Shown here: positions 11,359 through 24,510 of the stretch, piece by piece
Layout of the letters: every line of letters starts with the position of its first letter
Numbering within the stretch: position 1 is the stretch's first letter
Assembly (NCBI GenBank): GCA_029532415.1
Contig: JAQOTA010000020.1
Span: 744,001-808,000 of the forward strand
Direction: 5' to 3'
From: Marasmius tenuissimus
Lineage: Eukaryota; Basidiomycota; Agaricomycetes; Agaricales; Marasmiaceae
DNA length: 64,000 nt
Program-made: the position numbers and the translations under genes
Notes under the pieces: model-generated
What the model was told of the DNA's origin: nothing
Databases searched by the model: none
What the model saw: only the letters and a program-made list of their open reading frames with translations

Positions 11359-13650
11359 ACCGCTCTCGTATCGAGGGAAGAAGTATTAGTGAGGATAGGC
11401 GAGACGGAATGTGAAGGACCTGGCGATATCGAACTTTGAGACTGTTCGATCGACTTCGTGTTTTCAAGAAAATATGAAAATTGTATTTTGGTTTGGTTGT
11501 GATTTGTGCAGCTTTTGAACCCCTTCTCGTACTTTCGGCCAAAAAATGCCGGTGAAGTTGAAACGTCGCTCCAGCAATAATCGCCACCGCGTCCTACTCC
11601 CTCGATAGATCGGAAGTGACCTCACAAGGATCTGGCGAGAGTCTTGCGATACGCGGAATCAGGTCTCTAAACCATTGGGAGCTTGAGCCGTTTACTGCGC
11701 TTCCGGTTTCGACTCGAGCATACTCAATTGTCATTCACTTCCGGCGGCTCCTTCTTGACGAATTATGCCGTCGTCTATTCTACTCTATCTTGCCTATACC
11801 TCAACGAATTCATTTTCCGGTTTGCTCCCTGTTGACTTCGACCGACTTGAAGCTTCACTATAGTCCAACTAGGCCCATTTAATAGATTGTTCGAGAGGGT
11901 GGTAAAGGTATGGCGAGTTCGTAGCACCATTCCAAGCCTCGGGCCGTGCTAAGTCTGCCGCATCTTCGGATCTTGGACATTGCCGAAAGGCTGGGATTCG
12001 GTAACTTCGGTTGAAAGTCGGTTGTATTCCCGAAACCGTTCTCCCCGTCCCCTTTTTTTTTGCAGGATGATGCCACTATCAATCCATCTCTCGAGTGCCT
12101 TTCGTTGATGCGAGAGCTGCATACACTATACTGTTAATTGTGGGAAGACACGACATATGAGGCAATTCTAGACACTCGAGCAGCGCGCTCTGGCAGACAC
12201 CTTACAACCATCATATTCATCACAACTACCTTTGTCGCTCTTGTTTCGCTTTCGAAACTTACTCAAATCCATCCCTGAACAGCTTTGCGCTTGAATACGT
12301 TCCCGGCGTTACACCTGATCATGTTCCTCAAAACCATGCCGAATCGGAGCTGCGTGTTATGAGGTCCCCGCGATTCAGAGTCGTGTATTGGCACTATTTA
12401 CCTTGACCTTCTTGGATAGGATGACCGAGCCTCCACCCAGTGCGCCATAAACACTTCTCGACCCGATGCAAATCCTCAGAGCGCTCTCTCAAAAAGATAG
12501 CGAGAGTAGGACTCCAAAAAATTCCTTTGAGGACCGTCGACTCACACTCGTTATCCTCCAATCTCATGAGACCGCCGGGCCGTTTGGATGTGAGTCGGTC
12601 AACCAGCCTCCAAAGTGAGGGTTTGGCCATCCGAGTGCGGGACTGGCGCTGCGCTGTACAGGAGTACATAATTGCTCCCATGTGCCGCAGATTCTCGGGT
12701 CTCTATATTTTTGGGTGATATACCCATACCCCTTAGCCTACTTCGGTTTACAAACCCAGTTTGTCCGTTTAGATATAGTTCTTCGGATCCTGTTCACGCT
12801 TTTGGATGCGTTCCTCGAACGAAATAACGTTTTACAGGTCTTACGACGCTCTCTTAAAAGCTTAGTCCGTAAATTTTTGCCTCCGTTCATCGGAATCTTT
12901 CGAGAACGATTGAAGACTCCGTTCTTGTAGGAGTCAAGCTAAACACACCTTCGCTTCGGGCTCGCCTCCGCTCTTCTCGAGTACTCTCATTTGGATATAA
13001 ATCACTGACCAGGTTGCACTTGGCGGCTTTGCTGTACGAGCTGTACGACGATATTAATAACAACAGCCGTACTAACATTGACAATGACATGAGCTTAGTA
13101 CTCGGATTTGTGCAATCAATGTTTGCCGATCCTTCCATTTAGTAGTTTTGAGCCAAATCTAGGGACTCCAACGCCAGCATCAGCACACTCTAAGTTCGAT
13201 AAGCCCTTTGGAACGTGCTTGATTGTGGGGGAGACCTGCTTTAGGGCCTCAATGAGAAAGTAAATTTTCTCCGCGGGACGCTGGCCTGTGCTCGGCGCTC
13301 GCGTGGTGTGCGGACTCAGGTACTCTATTTTCTTCCATCTTGATTTGGTAGGGTTAGATACCTGGTACCTGCTCAATCCGGTGACATCTATCTGCAGAAG
13401 CTCTGAGGCGGGGGGTGGGGAGAACGTTATACCACAAGTCTGGAGTCTGGACATAAGGGACATTCTTCGCTAATAAGCATGGTTGCCACATTCAGTCCGA
13501 AATGAACTGGTTCGGAATCGCCGCCTTTTCCCCATTCACCATTTTTTTAATCCAAACCAAATCGAGTAAGTGCTCGGCGCTTATGAAACAGCAACAGCAA
13601 GATGTGGACAACTGCCACCTATTGTCAAGATGCCGTGGATATCCCGCATT
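11359..13650. other. No gene recognised
   Basis: No recognisable gene. Several 80-115 codon open frames on both strands (for example 13116-13463 minus, 12440-12718 plus) lack signal peptides, motifs or supporting splice structure. Confidence 0.4.
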
Positions 13651-13654
13651 CGAG

Positions 13655-13661
13655 TATAAAA
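13655..13661 (+). promoter_or_regulatory. TATA box upstream of short CxxC peptide gene
   Basis: TATAAAA inside GAGTATAAAAACTCG, 110 bp upstream of the ATG at 13771. Confidence 0.5.
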
Positions 13662-13770
13662 ACTCGACAAAAGTTTGAAGAGACTATCATCCAGCTCTCT
13701 AATCTCCCTCTTGCATATCGCGACCTTCGACGAAGCGCTTTCCACTTGCTCTCCACAAGCCATCTTCACA

Positions 13771-13947
13771 ATGTACACTACGGCCACCACTTCCTTCTCC
13801 TCCTCATCAGTCCACTCTGCGACAAATATTGCAGTGTCGCACCAAAGCGAGCAGACGGCAGCTTTGACATGCCACCACGATGCCCCTCAATGCGCCGAAT
13901 GTAGTTGGCGTGGCGACCATGCTCCCGGCTGTCCTTTCAAGGGATAA
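13771..13947 (+). CDS. Short Cys-rich peptide, CAECSWRGDHAPGCPF type
   Basis: Predicted 58-residue unspliced protein. The N-terminal half is Thr/Ser-rich (MYTTATTSFSSSS) without a signal peptide; the C-terminus holds C-H-H-(x)n-C-x-x-C and GDHAPGCPFKG. This looks like a short protein type found widely in agaricomycetes, but I cannot name it. The cysteine/histidine spacing could bind a metal; that is inference. The ATG was chosen because it follows a TATA box by about 110 bp and because the upstream extension of the frame has different, non-repetitive composition. Confidence 0.5.
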   Translation: MYTTATTSFSSSSVHSATNIAVSHQSEQTAALTCHHDAPQCAECSWRGDHAPGCPFKG

Positions 13948-16900
13948 GTTAACTGTGGAACCCTACTCAGGTGTGTCATCCTCCGCTGGGCCCGTGAGTC
14001 TAGAAGATAACATCGAGGCTCTACTTTACAGCCACAGTAACCTGGTTGCCCGATCATCACCATGGGCCCCATTCTTGGTCACATAAATCATCCATCATCC
14101 ATTGTTTTGTCCATTCTTCGTCCATTGTCAGTCTGTTGTGGTTATCGCATCCGTTCCCCCTAATTGATGGGTTCACCCGACCCTGGTGTACGATATAATT
14201 TGTGGGTGGAGATTGTGGGGACTGGGGAGAACGGGGAAACGATTTTCCGGGAGTTGAGGGCACTTGAAAATAGGGAATGACTATGACCAGAGTCCCCGTG
14301 TGTAGAATCAATCGAAGCTCTCCTACTATACGTATATTATTATGTCTCCTTTGTATGTACTACTTAGTCTACTGTTGGCTTGATTCTCCGATCCGCTATT
14401 ACATACTACAACTTCCAGTGCAATATTGATAGGGCGTGGCATAAAAAGTTCAAGTTGTCAGTGACAATCCTATACACAAGCTTGCTCCCAAGGTTCGGCG
14501 AGTTTCGCGGGCCGCTGTCATCGAAGTACCCTGAATGTAACCTATGGATGGCCGGTGAGAACTCCCGACTCGCTCAGAGCATCCCACCTGCCTCGAGATC
14601 TGCAATCCACGACAGGCCCACAGCGCATTCAGAACGTTCGAGTTCGATGGGAAGTTGTGTTTCGGGAGGAATGTGATCAACCATCGTATCTTCCTCGATT
14701 GATACACTGGAGTGTATCCATCTCTGAAGATGTCTGGTGGTCGTGGCTGGTCCGCCGGATTCCCGTTGCTCCAACTCTAAGCGGCTTTCTTTGTTTCGTT
14801 GCCAACCGTCCGTGCGGAGTCGGAGGCCATTGGTTGTCAAGAAGTCCAAGGTGGCTCCACCATCTTTACTTGCCATTCGCCTCGACCCTGGTGCCCAGAA
14901 TGGAGTTTGTGGATATGTGGGTAACCTGAATGTGGCGCGAAATTTGGACTTGAATAGACAGTTCTGACGTGATACTCATCTCCGGAAACCGAGTGTAAGT
15001 GCCCTATGAGTCGCGAAGAGCAGGAAAAGGAATAAATCAATATCAATACCTTGACTAGGACGGAAGGAGGATAGACGCGTCCGAACTGCGGGGTATATGT
15101 GGATCGATCGGTGACCTAGAAAGTACCCTGCGGGGTCCAATAAGAAGTCCAATATCGCATGTATCATGGACTGATAAGAATAGCAAAGAGGTATTTCCGC
15201 CTATATCAACGCCCCACAGTGTACAGCGATAAATCGGACTCTCAGCATCCAGGGACGCTTGAACTTGGTTCTTCCAGGGCCGTAAGCTACATCGGAGCTT
15301 CCCCCCCGGATCAATTGAATAGTCCCCTGACATGACGGAGGCTCGGGATGTGCAGATTCCTGAGCAGCGGGCTACCTGGGGAAGTGTGCTCTACATCAAT
15401 GGCCGTTGTATAGGTCGAGATGAGATCGACTCGGGAGAACATCACCGCAGAAAACGAGTAAACCAAGTTTTGACCCGAACCTTCTGTCAGAAGGCACGAC
15501 AGCTAGCAGATTCTCTCATGACGATTCTGTTGATTCTCACCCTCATTCATTGGATCTATGTATACTTCCCATTCTCACATGCGTTTACCCTTCCGCAGAC
15601 TGTCTGCTTCAATTTATATACCAGTCCTCCCAGCCTAGCGACAGCCACTAGCAAAACGCGACACTGTATATCCTCGTCAGCCGCACCCACAGAGACTCCC
15701 GAGCCTAAAAGTTCAAGTATATTCTATTCTGAGGGCTAAACCACATTGGGGTATATGAAAATTGAATTCGCATCGTCTCCTTGCGAGTCCCGGCTGCCCA
15801 GTGACAGAACCCAAAAAAAAGAACTGGGCCTCTCCAGTATTCAATCCTTGACCTATGACCGAATGCTAGACGTATGCCATTACGATTGAGCCAGGGCGTT
15901 TCGGTTGTTTCTGTCAAGTCTAATTCACTTCTGCTGTCAATCTTCAGTTTCTGGAAATCTTGTCGATTGCGTCCAGCGAAGAGCTTACCCGAGTCCAGCG
16001 CCCAAAGAGGCATTCAAACACCCAAATGGGGCTCGACGGTCACTCGCGGCATTGGTGGGAAGGTGGGGACTGGCACTACGATCCGGGGCCGAGCGTTAGG
16101 GCACGTCGGCTACTATTTTCGGTTTCAGAAAACGATAGAGTCTAAAGAACAAGAACAAATCGCTCTCACAAGTAGCCAGGCCCTACACCAGCCCACAACA
16201 CAGCTAAAAGCTACATATCAGAAACGCCTGCCAAGGGAACAAGGGACGATTCCAAACGGTTCCTGGATACGGCCCTGTGCTGCTCCGCCAGCATTCTGAA
16301 TGACGAATGAAACATGTGTCGAATCGGAAGCTGCACGGTACGCCTGGCTACACGTCCCGAACGACAAAGATGTGCTAGAAAGTTCGACGATACCAGTCAG
16401 TGATGACGGTGGCACACATCGCCCGTAGAGGTTCAAATCCAGAATAACCTATTCCTGTCGAACGATAGTGCTCGGAATCCTGCCGAAGAGTGCTTGAGAG
16501 CAGAGGAAAGAACGACCCTGGGCATCGATAAACGAGGAGCTCATTAGCAATCGGTAATCAAACCAACAGTTCGGAGAGAGCGTAGGCATGTACGCCTGCT
16601 GGGATAATCGGGCCCGAGATCCGTGCTTATCGAATCGAACTAGTTCGTTCGAGGTACATGACAGTCGGAGCGTTCAACCATGAACATAGAAATTTGCCGA
16701 TACCCTTCCCCGGGTGCAGTCTACTAACGAAAAAAGGAAGCTGAACTGAACTTTCTCTAACGAAGGTAAGAACGCCGAAATGCCCCAGTACGCGTCGAGT
16801 AAACGAAAATTATGTGTCATAGTTCCGTGCAAGGAAGGTCGATCTCGCTTCCTTTTTGACCGGGAAGACAGTGAGTCCTATGAGCAGCATCCGTGCCAGT

Positions 16901-18168
16901 AGTGTCATGGTTGAAGGAAGTGAGAGATTGCTATGCGATCGAAATGGTGGAGGCCGGGAGGATAGTCAAACAATGGGGTGGTAAAAGCGAAAAATGGGGT
17001 AAAAGCAGAGGTTCAAGGTCCAGATGCTGCTGTCCGAAGGCAAGGAGTGCAAGCTAAAACTCGAGGGACAACTTCAAGGGTCAGAGTCAGAGCAATATGT
17101 ACTCCAATAACATAGCTAGGTTCGGGTTTCGTGGAGCCTCGTTCGTTCCTGTTCCTTTACTGGAGTAAGAAACCGAGACAACGTAGGCAAACTTAGGCCA
17201 GACCAAGAAGAGCGATAAGTGACGAACCTGCATTCTTTGCACTTGAACAATTCGCCAGTCGTATCTGGGTTCGAAGGGCCATTCAAAGACTCCACAACCT
17301 TTACCCGACTTCCAGAGACCACGAAGTGCCTTACAAAAGCTCTCCACGGCCGGTAGCGAGCGGGAAATCGTTCTTTTGGGTGTCGGTGTTGATGTTGATT
17401 GGTATTTTAGCTCATACTCGTGTGGGGCTCTAACATGCCACTTGCTGGGTAATCTCGGCCGGTTTCGAGATTGCAGGGAGGAATTTCAATCTGGTCGAAA
17501 GAGGTCGGTAGAAAGGACTGTAGATAGTTGCGCCATAAAATGAACAGAGACCGTATCATCTCTGCCTCGCTTTACAAGAATGGAGTAGAAGATACGTATC
17601 TCAAAAAATGAGGCATTCGCGACTCTTCTCGATCTTCTCATCTACTCACATCGTGTTCACAGATACCGAAGATGCCTAGCACCTGAGGACGAGACCCTGT
17701 AAACCACAAGAAGGACTTTGCTTGTGGAAAGAGTCAACGAGTGATGTCAACAACGGCTTGAACGTATAACGAGCGAAGTTCTCTGCGACAAGGCGACGAC
17801 TCGGATTATCACCCGCATTGAGAGTTCAAGACCTCATCAACGCTCTCAAGAGCCTGGGGGCCCAGCAATCGTCTTGATTCCAACGCAAATGACTGGGTCC
17901 ATGATGCGATCTAAAGGTCTTCGCCGTAGTCTGAGAGAAAGAAGCAAGGTGCTCGAAAACCACGTCAGCGGAAGTTCTGGGCCGCCGTAAGATAAATGGG
18001 TGCTGGTGGGCGCTGGGTCACTGGGTTTTGGCCGTGCCAGCACAGATCAAAAACGGCGTGACTGTGACGAGTTTTTCCCCTATATCATTATACAGCAGTC
18101 AAAAATGTCTACTTACCAGCCCACAATATGATTTAGATGACAAGTATATCAGAGTGCCAGCGTAGCAT
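13948..18168. other. No gene recognised
   Basis: About 4.2 kb without a supported gene. Overlapping open frames on both strands at 14380-15340 and 15700-16300 show no known domain and no consistent splice structure. Confidence 0.4.
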
Positions 18169-18266
18169 CTCCCTGGCTGGGAGTCGAACCCAGCTTTCGC
18201 GCGGCAGATGACATCGCATTCGTGAGCGATGACAGGCGCGTGTACTAACCGATATACTACCAGGGA
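18169..18266 (-). tRNA. tRNA-Asp (GUC), intron-containing
   Basis: Acceptor TCCCTGG pairs with CCAGGGA with discriminator G; D arm GTAT/GTAC; anticodon stem CGCGC/GCGCG with loop anticodon GTC; T arm CTGGG-TTCGACT-CCCAG. About 26 nt of intron follow position 37, leaving 72 nt. The 3' half is identical to the partial tRNA at the end of the window. Confidence 0.92.
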
Positions 18267-20820
18267 ACTGATGGCCACTGTAAAGAACATATACTGATCG
18301 CGCACCCTTGAGACACCCGAGGACAGCAACGATACACAACTGATGAGACTGGTGAATTATTCAAGTTTCTGGTGCCAACATGCTGTCTTGACAAGAACCG
18401 TCAATGGCTCCAGTCCACTTGCACCTTACTGAAACAAGCCACCAGACCTCTCCTTCCTATAGCCTGGTCTCCCCACGCACTCGTTGACCATCTAGCGATG
18501 GAAATCAAGCCTTTCAATGCTACTCTCAGGCAAATCTCAAGTGGTCCATGACAGTCTCATCCATGACCTTGATCTATCCTATAGTCGTCCCGCATTCCTC
18601 CCTAACCTATTTAGAGGAGAGGGAGAATCGGTAAGATGTGACCTCGGAAATGTTCTCTTCTTTCATGTTCAAAGTGGTACGTACTGGTCACGAGGAAATG
18701 TCAAGTAGGCGATCCTGGTACGATCCGAGGACTGAGCAGGCTGAGAAGGTCGTGACCGGCTCGGCCACAAGCACGCGGACGGAAGTGCTGGCGTGCGATG
18801 TTCAAGTTATCTTGTGAGTGTTGAGAATGAGAGGTATATCGAGCAACGACATGAATGTCCCTTAAACCATCCGATTCTAAAGTGTCCCCAGAGATCGTGT
18901 AACTGAGAAAGAGATTGAATTGAATTGAAATCGCTCGACGGGCGGAGAAAAGTGACATGTGTTGATCATAATCGTAGTTAGCGACTGGCAAAAAATAGAT
19001 AAGCCGCAGTTGGGAAAGTCGGAAAAGGATCAACCGCACCATTTGCAATGTCCTGAGCGATCTGAGTATATACCAACCTCTTCTCAATGTGTCCCGAGTG
19101 TCTTCAAGATCGTTGCTCTCATGGTATGGAAGCTCAAGGGAGATAGAGTATGAGCGGAAGTCTCTGAGCGGACAGAAATTAGCATGATGGAGGAAGCTTC
19201 CAAAGGGCAGACCGCGGCGAGTCACTGTCATGTCCCGGCCCGGGGAGAGTGACAGTGCGACTGTCACAGAAATATCACAATTCCTGTTCCCTTCCTCCCA
19301 TCATCAAGGTTCGAGCAATCCTACATTTTGAACACCATCAACGACATCACGGTCCTGTTAGGATTGCGAGATGTCGCTTACGCGGTGTTGACTTCCTTCC
19401 CGAATCTTGAAGTTCACTCAAACTGTTATGGACGATTTGAGTGGATACCAGTGGGCTGAAGGTAACGTTTCTCTGTCATTTGCTACTACGAGTTGATGAT
19501 TGATGCTCTTCTACAGGAGAATTTTAGCAACATCAATGGAGTTGAGAACCTTGAGCTGAGTGCTGCGTTCAGGGACGAGCCTTCGGAAGCAGGAGATGAG
19601 GATGGTAGAGTAGGCTTAGCAACGGACTCTAGGTGCGCCGTATGTCGTGGCTCCTTTTTTCTCTGACTCACAACTCTCGAATTGATAAGTGCTTCTACCA
19701 CTAGCAACACATCTCTGTTGACGCTCTACGCCCCATCCAAGCTACGAGACCTGCAAGATTTTTAAGGCATGGAACTGTGTACCCTGCCCATCTTTGGGGC
19801 AACTGGCCGCTACTTTGGGTGCTCATCAAACTCAGACTCGCTCGCTCACTGCCGTCGAATGCGGCTATGACCCGGTTCAAGAAGTCTTCGGATTAGTGGT
19901 TGCTAAACTGGTGAAAATGACGCAGTCAGTGTATGTGACTCATCCATGCAATCTCCCGAAAGTTAGCTTATACTTCCCTCAGTTCTCAGGCTCTTAGGCA
20001 TCGCACAGACTCGTCAACTATGTCATTTTCGAGAGTCACGATTTTTGAAACGCGTGACAACGCAAGTTCACTTTGACGGAAAGATGGACCATGACCAGGC
20101 TGTCGAGGCAGGACTTACCATTGACCGCAGAACCGAGGTACGTGTTACCGTTTCCTGCCACTTTCCTCTGCCACCCCTCCCCATCTATTGCGTCTATTCC
20201 CCTACTAATCTGTCGTCATCTTCAGCATCAAGATCTGGACGACCACCCACGCAAGCAGACGACCATGTTCTACGATTCGTCGCCTACGACAGATCATGAT
20301 TGCTAAAGCGCGGGCGGAGACCCATTCAACACGCAAAAATTCACCTAGGTATCAACGACCGTGTAGTAGGGACCCACGAATGACAGACAGTCATTCGCTG
20401 GGCGTTTCCTTCGAAAGCCCTCGTTCAAGCCCTCGTCACTCCTACTTTATATAGTGGGTAGACCTTTCGGATACACCTATCACTGTACGCCCAAGCCCGC
20501 CGCCTGTAGCACGCTGGCTGACTCTGGGCTTTCTTCGTTCTCCAGGTTTGGTTGGCCATCCCCAAATTCGTGGCAGTGCCCGTCAACTTTCACAGGCTTT
20601 CAAAGCGTGGCCAGGTAGTCCATCAGAGAGTCCTAGGCCTTGATTCGGTAATCGGGGAAGGTGTTGAGCCAGACGCGTCAGGTATGAATTGTCTTACCTA
20701 TTTAACTTCGTGCGCTTATACATAGTTCGGACTGTTAGCACCTCGGATGGAGTAGAAGAAAGGGATCAGCGCACCCCAAGGTTGTTGGCCGGGTCCCGCT
20801 GCAGACCAATACCGAAGCAT
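18267..20820. other. No gene recognised
   Basis: No supported gene. A 188-codon minus-strand frame at 18701-19267 has no start context, motif or signal I recognise and is treated as chance. Confidence 0.4.
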
Positions 20821-20828
20821 CTCTATAT

Positions 20829-21410
20829 CCACACACTTCGAATGCCCAACACCTATCTCCTGTCACGATGTAAACCTGAGAGTCGTTTAGGAGGATTCAG
20901 AGTCACTAGCGGCCCTGTTCCTGTGTAGAATCCAACTGCCATCCCAATTCCATCCTCTCGGATAGCATATACGCCCGACCACCCGCTTATCGCTTGGTCG
21001 ACAGCCCGAGAGTAATGCCGATGGTGCTGTTAATTACTCTGACGGGTGATTACCGTCACCCAAACCGCTGGCCATTGACGCTTTGAGCTTACGCGGGCAA
21101 ATGGAATTTATCAAACTCAGACTGCTCTTCGAGTACCCACTGCCTTCCTATCCACCGAATTGTATCGACATGCACTTCGAACATCCGAAACCTATCTCCT
21201 ATCACCGTATCATCCCGGTAGTCAATTCGAACAATATCCCTTCGAATCAACTCCCTTCTCCCATCACTTTTGGATCCTTTTCCTGTGTCGAAACCCACCA
21301 TACCCGAACTCCATCCTCCTCTCTGGTTTAGCACATACGTTTAACCAGGCGCCTGTCGTCCACCAGCCGACAGCCTACGAGTGACGCCGATGGTACTGCT
21401 TACTTCCCTG
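20829..21410. repeat. Degenerate direct repeat, two units of about 240 bp
   Basis: Units near 20829-21045 and 21170-21410 share CACTTCGAA, ACCTATCTCCT(G/A)TCAC, CTGTTCCTGTGT/TTTTCCTGTGT, CCATCCTC, and CGACAGCC-(x)n-GAGT(A/G)A(T/C)GCCGATGGT(G/A)CTG in the same order. Divergence is high. The region has no coding signature and could be remnants of a non-autonomous mobile element or an old tandem duplication. Confidence 0.5.
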
Positions 21411-24400
21411 GCATCTGTTGGTGGACATCCTTGTACTCGCCCGTGAATGGGATCTACCAATCTCACACTTCCTCGAGCGCCTTCGTATCCACCGGGTTGG
21501 CAGGTATGGTATTTCGGACGGCTTACACAGTCGCTTGTACTAACGAGGCGACACTCGGTTTATGTCGTTTCCAAGGATGGCGGTTATTTCTGTGATCGAC
21601 AGCGGATCCCTCCCCTGTTTCGACACTAAATACGTGCTACCCAGTCCTACTGCATATGCACTTAAGCTTCAAAGGGTGCTGTTCCGTCTCATTCATGACA
21701 TTGTCTTCGGACGCTCGGGGCGCCGTTGCTGAGGCATTGGTGGTGAATGGTCCTACCATCGCTACACGGCTCTCTTACTAGCCTCGTATCTGTCATTATA
21801 GCGGAAATGGTGCTGTGGCCGGCTTCGGTGTCGGCCAGGCCATCGCCATGGTGGTGTTTAGTATTGGAGTACCCCCTAATGAACCTGCAGTAACCCTTCG
21901 TCTCGATCCTCGCGGTTAGCTGCACAGTGTTGTCTTCCATTTTGTGGGTGATGCGATTATCCGGAAGGTGTTCTACCAATAAGGAGCGCGAGTTCTGCAC
22001 GCTTACACAACTCCTCGAGTTTCTTTGGATACATCGGGATGGCATGAAGGTGCCTCGGGCATGATTAGCACCAGTTGCCGTAGTGTCGTTGTGTTATCTT
22101 GGCCTCACCCATGGGGAAAGGGCAAAACTCGCCAGGGCTTTGAGAGGTTGGGGACGTCCGACGGCGGAGGTCCAGTTCCTGTTTGTGAAGTAAGTACCCT
22201 TTCCGAGCTACTTGCTTTCCTTTCGCTGACAGATGCTCCTTTGAGGTAACAAAGGTGGAAACCGAAGGTGTTCTAGTTAATAGTGTTTTTCTGCGTATCG
22301 GGTTGTGCTATAGACACTACTATCCGGGTACATCGAACATTTTATCATCCCATCATCTCGTCTACCTTCTCGCTTATTGCTAATCAGTGTTTGACGAGCT
22401 GTATATGCGCATTGCCATCGTACACCGTGTGTGTTTTTGCCATACCGAAACCGTTGCCCCAGTTGTGTCCATCGCATATAGGCTTAATCCGCATCATGGT
22501 ATAGCTATAACTCCCCTTTTTTTCCCCTTGCTGCTCCAACCGCCTATAGTTCTGAGATGGTGTAGTCTGGAATGTGTAGATAGAGCATCAGCGTGACTAT
22601 TACTTGTGTCCTTGTCCCAACGATCGCGATCACAGTCGAAAGTATGGACTTTTGAATTTGAGATGAGTAACGTCACTTCGCCGGCGTGGTCTTCGCTGGT
22701 TTCTTCCACGGCGTAGTCCTCACTCAGTATAAGTCTACAGGTACACGGATAATGTCCAAGTCAATGTAGGTGAAGTCGCTGTGATCTGAGATTTCGAATT
22801 CTCAAAATCTGATAGCCCACCTCTGATCAACGGCCGCTAAACGATCACAGACAGAAGCTATCTGAAAAGGTGAAGGGAGACGACAATAGAAAATGCATAT
22901 TCTGAGGATGACCAGCGATATATTCGCAGCCGCTCATCTCGACATGTAGTTTGAATATTTGAATGAGGAATTCATTTGGAAGGCCATCGATCCCCGAACC
23001 CCGTTGTCGGTTTTAGGCAAATTGATTGAAGGAGCTTCGAAAACTCGGTTCGAGAGTTGAACTTCCTGATGGTTTCAAATTTGAAATGAGTGTAGGTTAG
23101 AGCTTGTCGATTTGAGATTGAAGACATCGGCCTTCGGGAAGATCACAAATAACCGTTCCTGGCTGTTCTTGGCCTGTACAGGCTAAACGGCCGGGTCTAG
23201 ACTGGCTATGTCCGTTTTTCTGCAGGCTGGGTCTTAGCGGAAGGACCCGACCATAAACCCGGTTTCCCCTCGCAAAATGTCTTTTATGCTGAATCCCTGT
23301 TACTAGTATTTATTCCCTCGTGGCAATGAGACCTGGCCCTGTAGGCGAGATATTTGGGTCGCTTTTTGCGGCTGTTCAGCCACTAAGCCTGCTAAAATGG
23401 CTCAAGAGTCGAAAAAGGCCGGAAAAGGAGGAGTGTATTACACGGCATGGTCCACGCACTGAACGCCGGGTCCGAGGCATATCCTAGCAAACAAGCAGCT
23501 AACTACGCCTTGACCGGGGCCTGTAAAGAGATCACCTCAGATAGATGGCAACGGTGTCCACTGTCTGATGGTGGAGATTACAGATGAGTTCTCGTTGAAA
23601 CTCCAGCACTTCAGCTTCAGTACTTGAGTGGCACCCATGATAGCCTGTACCTGGGTGGTTAATCGATCGCGACCTCTGTTCCAGCCTTCTAGCGACGCGA
23701 CGATTCTCACATTCACCAACCGACGTTTGCTTCTTTGTTGCCTTTGTACATCTCTTAGTTCAGAGAACAAGGAGAATTGAGAAAACGAATAGGAGTTTGT
23801 AGTCGGGAGGCAGAGGCGATGGTGGTTTCGTCCAAAAGAGTCAGACACGGGCCACGGGCCGACTAAGTGTGACCTAGTTTTACTCTCTAGTAACTCAACG
23901 TCACAGTTGGCACTCGTGTGACCGAGGGCTAGCCAGCGTCTTCCCTCCCGCCATCAACTCGAGTAAAGGAACAGCACTAAGGTCGTAATCAGCCCGAGTC
24001 ACAAGCCGTTCAATGAGCACATCAATTTCCTCCCTAGATTTCTCTCATCTTGAAGCCACGAAAAACTTGATTATGGTCGGACGAAAGTGCTACTCGCCAT
24101 ATGCTGCCTCGCTTATTGGGAAATAGTTGTAACATGGTCGGTCGTGGATCTTTATGGCGGTGCATCTTTGTGGGCCGTGTAGTTTGCCGCACAAGAATGC
24201 TTTATTCTACCTGCATGTGCCCCTCGCCCTCCCAAACCCACACACTCTTGTAATTCAAGATTCAACCTACCATTGATCGGAATTCCCCAAGTTCAATGAC
24301 AGCACCTCAATTGCTTTTGACTCAAACATGGACACAGCGGCCTTTTCATTATGCTCGCGGGAGGCAGTACCGTCGCTGCCGCAACAAATCTCACTGTCAC

Positions 24401-24440
24401 TCTTCGAGAAAACTACTTCCCTTCATCGTCGAGATCAATG
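21411..24440. other. No gene recognised
   Basis: About 3 kb without a supported gene; open frames are 118 codons or shorter and lack motifs. The last 200 bp is the upstream region of the 7-TM-like gene. Confidence 0.4.
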
Positions 24441-24456
24441 ATGGAATCCCGCACCA

Positions 24457-24468
24457 TATATATAAAAG
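24457..24468 (+). promoter_or_regulatory. TATA box of 7-TM-like gene
   Basis: TATATATAAAAG, 43 bp upstream of the ATG at 24511. Confidence 0.7.
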
Positions 24469-24510
24469 CCCTCGCGAACCTCGCCAACAAAGATAGATCT
24501 AAGTGCCCCA

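Noticed and set aside
16425..16445. GGTTCAAATCC word resembling a tRNA B box
   Set aside because: No A box, acceptor pairing or anticodon arm at the right distance.
18701..19267. 188-codon minus-strand open frame
   Set aside because: No domain, signal or splice context, and composition like the surrounding non-coding DNA.
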